In this document: piece by piece, positions 1-5,047 of the stretch | How the letters are laid out: the number at the start of each line of letters is the position of its first letter | How positions within the stretch are numbered: position 1 is the stretch's first letter | Assembly: GCA_012032975.1 (NCBI GenBank) | Contig: JAAUPU010000323.1 | Span: forward strand, 1-5,047 | Direction: 5' to 3' | DNA length: 5,047 bases | DNA from: Caldilineaceae bacterium | GTDB taxonomy: Bacteria; Chloroflexota; Anaerolineae; Caldilineales; Caldilineaceae | The notes under the pieces: generated by a model | Database searches by the model: none | What the model was told of the DNA's origin: nothing | What the model saw: the letters and a program-made list of their open reading frames with translations, nothing else | Translations under genes and position numbers: made by a program

Positions 1-361
1 TGCTCAGGTTTTGCGGCATGTCGCCAGCCACATCCACCACATTCAGATGCAGTTTGGCCTCCACAATCGTCGCGCCGGCCGGGATCACCGACAGGTCGAA
101 GCTCACAAAGCTGCGTTTCGTGGCGGCAACTTGCAGCTGCTGGCCATCGTGGTTTTGGGCAGGATCGTCGTCGTTGACATAGGCGTCTTGCTGCGCATCC
201 AGCGTCACGGTCACGGCCACCGGTGCGGCGTGGGCTTGGCTGACCATGGCCAGCAGCAGCGCGATCAGCAATGTCAACGCACCGATGATTCTGGCGCTGT
301 AGTCGGGTTTGACGTCGGTGTGGCTGCCGGTTTTACAGCCGGCGTTTTGATTCTGTTTCAT
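1..361 (-). CDS. Secreted DNRLRE/CBM96-like domain protein, N-terminal part (C-terminus beyond left edge)
   Basis: This reading frame opens with ATG at 361 and stays open for 120 codons to the window edge, so only the N-terminus is visible. Residues 1-24 form a polar n-region, 25-41 a hydrophobic core rich in Leu, Ile and Ala, and residues 43-45 read AHA, a good signal peptidase I site, so the protein is probably exported. The mature part from about residue 55 has the start of a DNRLRE domain: a DAYV motif at 59-62, an Asn/Asp/Gly-rich loop at 63-73, then Arg83-Ser-Phe-Val-Ser-Phe-Asp-Leu and the hallmark IPAGATI (93-99) followed by a beta strand EAKLHLNV. Such domains are beta-sandwiches in large cell-surface proteins, and some relatives (CBM96) bind polysaccharide; a ligand cannot be told here. 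A Shine-Dalgarno sequence six bases upstream fixes the start. It lies 163 bases downstream of the peptidase gene on the same strand. The frame and family are well supported; the total length and any further domains are unknown. Confidence 0.85.
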   Translation of the reverse strand, partial: MKQNQNAGCKTGSHTDVKPDYSARIIGALTLLIALLLAMVSQAHAAPVAVTVTLDAQQDAYVNDDDPAQNHDGQQLQVAATKRSFVSFDLSVIPAGATIVEAKLHLNVVDVAGDMPQNLS

Positions 362-367
362 CACGGT

Positions 368-373
368 CTCCTT
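368..373 (-). promoter_or_regulatory. Ribosome binding site of the DNRLRE gene
   Basis: On the minus strand this reads AAGGAG, a full match to the core Shine-Dalgarno sequence, with a six-base spacer to the ATG at 361. It decides the start of the DNRLRE gene over the in-frame Met39 codon inside the signal peptide core. Confidence 0.8.
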
Positions 374-385
374 CGGTGGGAACAG

Positions 386-414
386 GCCAATCCAGGCTCG
401 ATGTACAGATTGGC
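386..414 (-). repeat. Inverted repeat, 7-base arms, in the DNRLRE leader
   Basis: GCCAATC (386-392) and GATTGGC (408-414) are perfect inverted copies around a 15-base centre. They lie 25 to 53 bases upstream of the DNRLRE start codon. The arrangement could be an RNA hairpin in the leader or a dyad protein site. One arm shares two bases with the neighbouring hairpin at 413-438, so the two structures could not both be fully formed in RNA. A function is not shown by the sequence. Confidence 0.4.
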
Positions 415-438
415 GAAAAAGAGCAGTTTCTTCTTCGC
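413..438 (-). other. RNA hairpin candidate in the DNRLRE leader
   Basis: In minus-strand RNA, GCGAAGAAG pairs with CUUUUUCGC across an eight-base loop, giving a nine-pair stem with one G-U wobble. In plus-strand RNA that wobble becomes an A-C mismatch, so the fold fits a minus-strand transcript better. It lies about 50 bases upstream of the DNRLRE start and leaves the ribosome binding site free. The U-run is inside the 3' arm rather than after the stem, so it is not a standard intrinsic terminator, although it could act as a weak one or as a leader element. Confidence 0.4.
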
Positions 439-457
439 TGTCTATGGTTATCGGGGC

Positions 458-497
458 TGCGATGCAAGGAGACCGGCCGGCTCTCCGCGCCATCGCA
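458..497 (-). terminator. Candidate hairpin after the peptidase gene, without a U-tract
   Basis: TGCGATG (458-464) and CATCGCA (491-497) form a perfect seven-pair outer stem. Nested inside, GGAGA (468-472) pairs with TCTCC (482-486) around a GC-only centre that is itself palindromic (CCGGCCGG). The structure begins 27 bases after the TAG stop of the peptidase gene, where a terminator or 3'-end stabiliser is expected. No run of U follows on either strand, so intrinsic termination is doubtful; it may instead be a stabilising structure or a leaky terminator between the two minus-strand genes. Confidence 0.35.
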
Positions 498-524
498 CAC
501 CCAACCGGGGTGCTACAGGCAATC

Positions 525-3128
525 CTATCTGGCGATCAACGGCAGATAGAGTTGATGGTCGGCGAGCCAGCTGACCTGGTTGGACCTGGCCAATGCCGCG
601 CCGAGGCCATCCTGTGCGATGACCACAAACTGTTGGGTCTCGCCAGGCGCCGGCAACGACGTGGCATAGGTCGTCTGGGTCAGCGGCAGCGCGGCCATCA
701 GACGCCAGCCAACGTCATCGCTCTTCTTGGAAAGCAGCCAATATTCGGCTGCCTTCTCCTCGTCGGTTTCTGTCCAATTCAGTTCGAGGCCGGCGCTCGA
801 CTCCGCTGCGTTCGACTCCGCTGCGTTCGACTCTGTGGCGCTCGACTCTGTGGCGGTCAATTGAAGCGTATCGGTCAGGCCATCGGTCGCCAGCACAGGC
901 GGGATGTAATGGCACCATTCGCCCACCGTGGGCGGCAGGGGCGCGGTGTACCAGGCGTCGATGAACTCGTCCCACTTGCCGTCGTCGACAAAGGCAAAGT
1001 TGGATGAAATCTCCACAGTCTGGCTCGGCTCGCGCCAGACAGCTGTCACTGGCGGGCTTTCGCCGTAGACGCTGGCCCGCCAGATAGTGCGGGTGGTCAA
1101 GTCGCGCTGCAACGGCGCCATGATCGTCAATGTGTCCTCATACTCCCAGGTCGTTTGGGGCGCCAGGTAGGGCTGACCGGTGTGAGAGCTGCTGCGCACG
1201 GCGGCCAGCGCGTCGATCAACGCTTGCGCCGCAGCGTGGACGCCATCCGCATCGCCGGCTCCAAACTCTCCCTGAAGATTCGCGGCGAAGGAACCGGCGC
1301 CCAACAGTTCGTCGGGCGGCCCCAATTCCAGGTTGCCGCTGCCGCACTGGGTCGTGTCCACAAATTGGCTATCCAGCGCCGCGCGCAAGATCGCCGCGTC
1401 GCCGCCATTGGCGAGCGCTTGCCTCAACTTGTCGCCCAGCGCGCTGACCGCTTCGGCAATCGTCCCGATGTCGCCAGCGTTCAGCCAGAAGATCACGTTG
1501 GGGTGATGCTCATCCAGCGCACTCTGATAGATCTGGATGATGGCCTGGGCCATCTCCTGTGCCGTGGCGTCGGGGGTAAACTGGGTCAGATATTGGTGAT
1601 AGGCTGCGACCAGCCAGGCATAGTTGGGCGAAGCGATGAAGAGATCGGCGCTGTTGCGAACCTGGTAGAGTACATCCACATTGCCTTGAAAACATTGGTC
1701 AAAGAAGACAATGTCAAACGGATCTGCGCCGCCGTTGGTGGCCTTGCTCAACGCGTTGCCAAAGTCGAGCGTGCTCATGTAGCCGCCAGCGTCGGTGACA
1801 TCGCCCGGTGTGTGCTCGATGCCTTTGGGCAGCGGCGGCAGACCGTCGGGCGTAGGGTTCACCGCTTCACCGGAAGCGTCCGCAACAAGCCATTCGAACT
1901 CTGGCAGAGGGCCTAAGCCGTGGCCCATCAGGCTGACCACGCTCTTGCTGGCGGGCGTCTGCTGACGCGCATGGGTCAAAAACCAGGCCAACACCTCTGG
2001 ATCGGTGGTGTCCAGCTCGCCCACGCCCCATTGGCTTTGAACCGCATTCGTGCGCACGACCTGCCCCGCAGCGATCTCAAAAACAGAGGTATCGTTTTCG
2101 CCGCGGCCATCGGCCAACAGGAACGCCTTGACATTGGGATTGACCGACGTACCCTTCTGAATGCGGCGCACGACGCTCTCGATATAGGGCGAAAGATCGT
2201 TGTCGGCTGGAAAGTAGACCATCAGCAAGACCGGGTCCGTATTGGCCTGGCTGACGGCGACCAATGTGGCGTACTGGCTCCATTGCTCGGTCTGCAAGGG
2301 GCCAGTGGCCGGCGTGTGGGTGCGCACGCGGATGTAGTAAATCTTCCCCGGGTCGAGACCGTCGAGCAGATAGCCGTCGGCGTTCTTGTCCGCGGTCACA
2401 CCGTGAACGGTGTAGACGCCATCGCGCGATGTGGCGACGCTCACCTCGTAGAAGCCGCCATCGCCAGTGTAGAGGATCGGCGTCCAATTCAGTTGAATGC
2501 TGTCCGCAGCAAAGGCGACCGGGGCGAGATGACGCGGTGGCACCGTCTGGGTGCTTGCCCAGTCCGGGTCGATTGCATTCAGGCAAGCGCGGGCCACGGC
2601 TCGTTCCGGCTGCAACTGATTGTGGCCCAGGTTGGCAGAGAGTACCGAGTCGGCCAGTTCGCAGATGGCCGGCGGCACATCGCCAGCCAGTTGATTGTCG
2701 GCCAGTTGCAACCCGGTCAGCCAGCTCAACTGGCCCAGGCTGGCAGGCAATGGGCCGCGCAAGTTGTTGCTTGCCAATTGCAGGCCGGTGACATGGCTGT
2801 CGCCACAGATCACGCCGTACCAGTTGCAGGGAAAGCGCTCGTCCACGCCGTTGAGCCAGTTGGTGCGCAGCTTCCAGGTGGGGCCGCCGGTGGCCACATA
2901 GAACGCGACCAGCGCCCTGCATTCGCTGGCAGGCACGGCGGTTGTCAGCGCACAATCTGCGGGCGCGTCGGGCTGCACAGCCTGCTGACCAACGACGCCG
3001 AGTTGCTTCGCGGGGGCTGCCGCGCTTGCGACAGTGGCACAGAACAGCAGACCCATCAAACAGAGCAGGAGGCCCGCCCCCATCTGAAAGGTTCGTCGTC
3101 GATCGGTTCGAGAACAATAATAGAACAC
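525..3128 (-). CDS. Secreted LRR-FnIII-clostripain family (C11) cysteine peptidase
   Basis: The 867-residue product looks like an exported cysteine endopeptidase. Residues 10-37 are a signal peptide: Arg10-12, a hydrophobic core at 17-34 and an ASA site near 35-37. RRTF at 11-14 resembles a Tat motif, but Sec export is equally possible. Residues 66-175 hold a capped LRR region, with a CNWYGVIC cap at 101-108, two 24-residue repeats (113-136, 137-160) and a degenerate third. Residues about 200-295 resemble a fibronectin type III domain. The peptidase spans about 298-730: VYFPADNDL at 304-312, catalytic His403 in MGHGLG, and Cys479 in FFDQCF. Asp477, two residues before the Cys, is retained; in studied C11 enzymes this position favours Arg/Lys at P1, so cleavage after basic residues is inferred. 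A pentapeptide linker repeat (759-778), an FnIII-like domain (about 779-855) and a YLPLI tail (861-865) follow. The GTG start is set by AAGGAG seven bases upstream; the ATG at 3135 is out of frame and abuts that site. The substrate is unknown. Confidence 0.93.
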   Translation of the reverse strand: MFYYCSRTDRRRTFQMGAGLLLCLMGLLFCATVASAAAPAKQLGVVGQQAVQPDAPADCALTTAVPASECRALVAFYVATGGPTWKLRTNWLNGVDERFPCNWYGVICGDSHVTGLQLASNNLRGPLPASLGQLSWLTGLQLADNQLAGDVPPAICELADSVLSANLGHNQLQPERAVARACLNAIDPDWASTQTVPPRHLAPVAFAADSIQLNWTPILYTGDGGFYEVSVATSRDGVYTVHGVTADKNADGYLLDGLDPGKIYYIRVRTHTPATGPLQTEQWSQYATLVAVSQANTDPVLLMVYFPADNDLSPYIESVVRRIQKGTSVNPNVKAFLLADGRGENDTSVFEIAAGQVVRTNAVQSQWGVGELDTTDPEVLAWFLTHARQQTPASKSVVSLMGHGLGPLPEFEWLVADASGEAVNPTPDGLPPLPKGIEHTPGDVTDAGGYMSTLDFGNALSKATNGGADPFDIVFFDQCFQGNVDVLYQVRNSADLFIASPNYAWLVAAYHQYLTQFTPDATAQEMAQAIIQIYQSALDEHHPNVIFWLNAGDIGTIAEAVSALGDKLRQALANGGDAAILRAALDSQFVDTTQCGSGNLELGPPDELLGAGSFAANLQGEFGAGDADGVHAAAQALIDALAAVRSSSHTGQPYLAPQTTWEYEDTLTIMAPLQRDLTTRTIWRASVYGESPPVTAVWREPSQTVEISSNFAFVDDGKWDEFIDAWYTAPLPPTVGEWCHYIPPVLATDGLTDTLQLTATESSATESNAAESNAAESSAGLELNWTETDEEKAAEYWLLSKKSDDVGWRLMAALPLTQTTYATSLPAPGETQQFVVIAQDGLGAALARSNQVSWLADHQLYLPLIAR
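795..854 (-). repeat. Four tandem 15-base units coding an A-(T/A)-E-S-(S/N) linker
   Basis: Four back-to-back 15-base units lie in frame inside the peptidase gene and encode residues 759-778: ATESS, ATESN, AAESN, AAESS. All share GC-x-x-x-GAGTCGA-x-C. Units 1-2 carry ACA where 3-4 carry GCG, and the last codon is AGC in the outer units but AAC in the inner ones. The array joins the peptidase domain to the C-terminal FnIII-like domain and probably forms a flexible, acidic, Ser/Thr-rich linker. Because the unit is a multiple of three, changes in copy number would keep the frame. Confidence 0.9.
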
Positions 3129-3135
3129 GCGTCAT

Positions 3136-3141
3136 CTCCTT
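3136..3141 (-). promoter_or_regulatory. Ribosome binding site that sets the GTG start of the peptidase gene
   Basis: The minus strand reads AAGGAG here, within AAAAGGAG. The spacer to the GTG at 3128 is seven bases, which is ideal. An ATG at 3135 directly touches the site with no spacer and opens a different frame of 352 codons with no recognisable domain, so the GTG is preferred. Confidence 0.8.
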
Positions 3142-3164
3142 TTGTGACTACGGCTCGTAGCACC

Positions 3165-3170
3165 ATCATA
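3165..3170 (-). promoter_or_regulatory. Candidate -10 box for the peptidase gene
   Basis: The minus strand reads TATGAT, five of six matches to the sigma-70 -10 consensus. Transcription would start near 3158, giving a leader of about 30 bases before the GTG. The best -35-like hexamer, TTGCCA at 3184-3189, is only 13 bases away, too close for a standard promoter, so an activator may be needed or the call may be wrong. Confidence 0.35.
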
Positions 3171-3204
3171 GGATGGATGGCTTTGGCAAGCTGGCATCTT
3201 CCGG

Positions 3205-3233
3205 TTGTTTATCGGCTCAAATCGGCTCATATT
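3205..3233 (+). promoter_or_regulatory. Candidate promoter of the TPR protein gene
   Basis: TTGTTT (3205-3210) and CATATT (3228-3233) are separated by exactly 17 bases. They match three and four of six consensus positions for -35 and -10, so this is a weak promoter at best. A start near 3240 would give a leader of about 29 bases to the ATG at 3269 and would exclude the alternative in-frame GTG at 3236. The direct repeat at 3211-3229 falls between the boxes. Confidence 0.3.
3211..3229 (+). repeat. Direct repeat of ATCGGCTCA with 10-base period, possible operator
   Basis: ATCGGCTCA occurs at 3211-3219 and again at 3221-3229, one base apart, so the copies repeat every 10 bases, close to one turn of B-DNA. 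The core CGGCTC also occurs at 3151-3156, nearer the peptidase gene. The repeat lies between two divergent genes and overlaps the candidate plus-strand promoter spacer, a position that fits a regulator binding site. The protein that would bind it is not known. Confidence 0.45.
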
Positions 3234-3268
3234 TGGTGAAATCGACACAGACAGGGCATGATACTCTC

Positions 3269-5047
3269 ATGCAGCATACGACACTCCCAACGTCTTTGGT
3301 CACGCAATCCGCGACAGGGTCAGAGTTCGACCGGCTTGTCAACGCGGCCTTCAAGGAGTACCACAGCGTGCTGGCGCTGGCCAGGTCTCCGCTGGCGCAT
3401 ATGGCGCTGGTCACGCCGCTGCTGGTGCTGGACGATGTTTCGCCCACCGCAGAGGAGCGCGGGCACGCGCTGCGGCTGGTGTTGGAATGGGCGGTGGCGC
3501 GGCTTGCGCCGGGAAGCGTGCGCTATCCAATCGGCGCCGACCGTCCCTACGACGACCCGACCTGGCGCGATCCCCATTGGTGGCGCTACAACATTCTGCG
3601 CCACCGTTATCTGGAACCGTTGCACCCGGACGAATTTGTGCAAGGAGGGCGCTTTACAGAAACGCTGCTGGCGCTGACCGGGATTCCCAGCGCCGACGCC
3701 TTCTTCGACGAGCGCAACCGCGCCATCCGCGAAGTCGCACGATGGCTGCACCAACAGACCAGCTCTGCCCAGGCAGATAGAGAACTCCAACAATTGGCGT
3801 TGGAACAAGTCTACCAGCCGCTGCAAAGCGATTCCACCGCGCTGGCCTTGCTGAGCATCGCCGCTACTTTTGACGATGTCTTCCCGCGCGCTCTGTTGCT
3901 CGAAATGGCCGCCGAGGAGCGGCTGGTCGATGTGAAAGAGACGCTGGCGCGTCTCACCGCGCGCCGCTTTCTGTTGATTGGCGACGGCGGGCTTAACCTG
4001 TGGCTGTCGCCGGTGCTGCGCACCTATGTCTATGCCCGGCAGGAGCAGCCCCATCGCCGTCAGCGTCATCTCCAGGTTGCCCGCTATTATCGTGGCCAGG
4101 CGGAATGGCTCCAAGCGGCTCGCCATTTTCAGCGCGCCGGCCGCCAGAAAGAGGCCGCGCGCCTCTTGCTGACCGAGGCCGACGAACTGATCAACGAACT
4201 TCAGCTCGACGAACTTTGCGAGACCATATTGGAGTTCAAGCGTGGTCAGCTTGACGCAGAGCTGTGGGTCGCGATCCAGATATTGCTCTGCGATCTGCTG
4301 AGCAAGGCGGGTCGCCAGGAGGAGGCGATTGCGGCCTGTCGCCGTGCGCTGGCCGCGACCGATGCAGCGGTGCAACAGGCGCGCCTGTTTCACCGCATGG
4401 GCAAGCTCTACGAAAAGCACAACCAACTTCACGCGCTGGGCTACTATCGGCAGGCGGCCGAACTCTTTCCAGCAGAGGGCGATGAATTGCCTGCGTTGCT
4501 CAAGGACCGGGCATGGCTGCACATCTTGCGCCAGGAGTGGACGTTGGCCGAGGCGGATCTGGCACAGGCGCTCGCCTCGACGCCTGCCGATGACCGCACA
4601 ACGCGGGCCAGTGTTTTTGATGCACTCGCCAGCCTGCGTCGTCACCAGAAACGCTATGCCGAGGCGATCGAAAGTGCGCAGACCGCGCTGGTGCTGCGCG
4701 AGGCGGCCGGCGATCTCTTGCTGGTCGCGGCTTCCTCCAACAATTTGGGTTTGATCTACAACGACATGGGCGAATATGACCATGCCATCGCCGCGTTCGG
4801 GGAAGCCATGCAGACCTACCAAGCGCTGGGCAACCGCAGCCTGATCGCCGGCGCGTTGCTCAACATCGGCATGGCCAATCATCTGAATGCACGTCTGCCC
4901 GAAGCCGCCGATTCCTACCGAGCAAGCCTGGCGATCTGCCGCGAGATTGGACTGCCCCTGGTCGAAGTGCGCGCCCAGTACAACCTGGCCGAAAGTCTGG
5001 CTGAACTGGGCAAAGATGACGCAGCACGCCGACATTGGCAGGCGGGC
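3269..5047 (+). CDS. STAND/MalT-like winged-helix and TPR protein without a visible NTPase, N-terminal part
   Basis: The frame is open for 593 codons to the right edge, so the C-terminus is missing. No signal peptide or membrane segment is seen, so it is probably cytoplasmic. Residues 20-160 form an N-terminal module with ERGHALRLVLEWAV (63-76), a Trp/Arg-rich stretch (99-113) and a segment at 128-160 (TETLLALTGIP then a basic helix) that may be a degenerate helix-turn-helix. Residues 188-258 resemble the winged helix that follows NB-ARC/AAA domains in STAND regulators, ending LSPVLRTYVYARQ. Residues 262-325 are MalT-like helical repeats. About seven TPRs follow, near 332, 367, 404, 443, 482, 521 and 561; the clearest is NNLGLIYNDMGEYDHAIAAF at 491-510. 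No Walker A motif occurs anywhere. TPRs bind proteins, so a regulator or adaptor is likely; its target is unknown. The ATG at 3269 has only a weak GGG upstream; in-frame GTG at 3236 and ATG at 3401 are alternatives. It is transcribed away from the peptidase gene, with 140 bases between. Confidence 0.88.
   Translation, partial: MQHTTLPTSLVTQSATGSEFDRLVNAAFKEYHSVLALARSPLAHMALVTPLLVLDDVSPTAEERGHALRLVLEWAVARLAPGSVRYPIGADRPYDDPTWRDPHWWRYNILRHRYLEPLHPDEFVQGGRFTETLLALTGIPSADAFFDERNRAIREVARWLHQQTSSAQADRELQQLALEQVYQPLQSDSTALALLSIAATFDDVFPRALLLEMAAEERLVDVKETLARLTARRFLLIGDGGLNLWLSPVLRTYVYARQEQPHRRQRHLQVARYYRGQAEWLQAARHFQRAGRQKEAARLLLTEADELINELQLDELCETILEFKRGQLDAELWVAIQILLCDLLSKAGRQEEAIAACRRALAATDAAVQQARLFHRMGKLYEKHNQLHALGYYRQAAELFPAEGDELPALLKDRAWLHILRQEWTLAEADLAQALASTPADDRTTRASVFDALASLRRHQKRYAEAIESAQTALVLREAAGDLLLVAASSNNLGLIYNDMGEYDHAIAAFGEAMQTYQALGNRSLIAGALLNIGMANHLNARLPEAADSYRASLAICREIGLPLVEVRAQYNLAESLAELGKDDAARRHWQAG

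Noticed and set aside
11..574. Plus-strand open frame of 187 codons
   Set aside because: It runs opposite the DNRLRE gene, which has a signal peptide, a strong ribosome site and family motifs.
444..1007. Plus-strand open frame of 187 codons
   Set aside because: It crosses the peptidase stop and 3' end; its repetitive LRCVRLCG stretch is only the linker repeat read backwards.
1155..1916. Plus-strand open frame of 253 codons
   Set aside because: It lies opposite the peptidase catalytic core, including the His and Cys motifs, and has no recognisable features.
2077..3135. Minus-strand frame of 352 codons starting at the ATG at 3135
   Set aside because: The ATG touches the Shine-Dalgarno site with no spacer, and the Arg-rich product is a frame-shifted reading of the peptidase gene.
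3171..3180. GGATGGATGG short tandem repeat in the divergent intergenic region
   Set aside because: Two and a half copies of a four-base unit is within chance for a sequence of this length.
1920..3239. Plus-strand open frame of 439 codons opposite the peptidase N-terminal half
   Set aside because: The opposite strand encodes the signal peptide, LRRs, FnIII-like domain and the start of the C11 domain, with a good ribosome site. The plus-strand product shows no domain pattern.
3258..3677. Plus-strand frame starting at the ATG at 3258
   Set aside because: It overlaps the TPR gene start in another frame, gives a Trp/Arg-rich product with no domain, and stops after 139 codons.
3320..5035. Long open frame on the minus strand (571 codons) opposite the TPR gene
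   Set aside because: Its product is Gln/Arg/Gly-rich with no recognisable domain, while the plus strand over the same bases has clear TPR and winged-helix patterns. Long antisense frames are common in GC-rich DNA.

Overview
The window is GC-rich and densely coding, with three protein genes, two of them cut by the window edges. I infer a member of the Chloroflexota (Anaerolineae/Caldilineae type). The reasons are a secreted multidomain peptidase ending in a Tyr-Leu-Pro-Leu-Ile tail of the kind I associate with exported Chloroflexota proteins, a DNRLRE-type secreted protein next to it, and a winged-helix/TPR protein whose N-terminal module resembles ones I recall from that phylum. This assignment rests on memory of family patterns, not on a search.

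Layout. Positions 1-361 (minus strand) hold the first 120 residues of a secreted DNRLRE/CBM96-like protein with a clear signal peptide and ribosome binding site; its C-terminus lies beyond the left edge. Positions 362-524 form a 163-base gap with three inverted repeats, one just after the upstream gene's stop and two in the leader of the DNRLRE gene. Positions 525-3128 (minus) encode a complete 867-residue secreted protein: signal peptide, leucine-rich repeats with a cysteine-containing cap, a fibronectin type III-like domain, a clostripain-family (C11) cysteine peptidase domain with its His/Cys pair intact, a short 15-base tandem repeat coding a linker, a second FnIII-like domain and the C-terminal tail. 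Positions 3129-3268 are a 140-base divergent intergenic region with candidate promoter elements and a 10-base-period direct repeat. Positions 3269-5047 (plus) encode the first 593 residues of a cytoplasmic protein: an N-terminal module with a possible degenerate helix-turn-helix, a winged-helix-like domain, then about seven tetratricopeptide repeats running off the right edge. It has the order of a STAND/MalT-like regulator but no visible P-loop.

How the parts may work together. The two minus-strand genes both make exported proteins and could be co-transcribed, although the hairpins between them could limit read-through. The divergent TPR protein sits where a local regulator often sits, and the direct repeat between it and the peptidase gene is a plausible operator. 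That regulatory link is inference. No tRNA, rRNA, CRISPR array or mobile element was seen.
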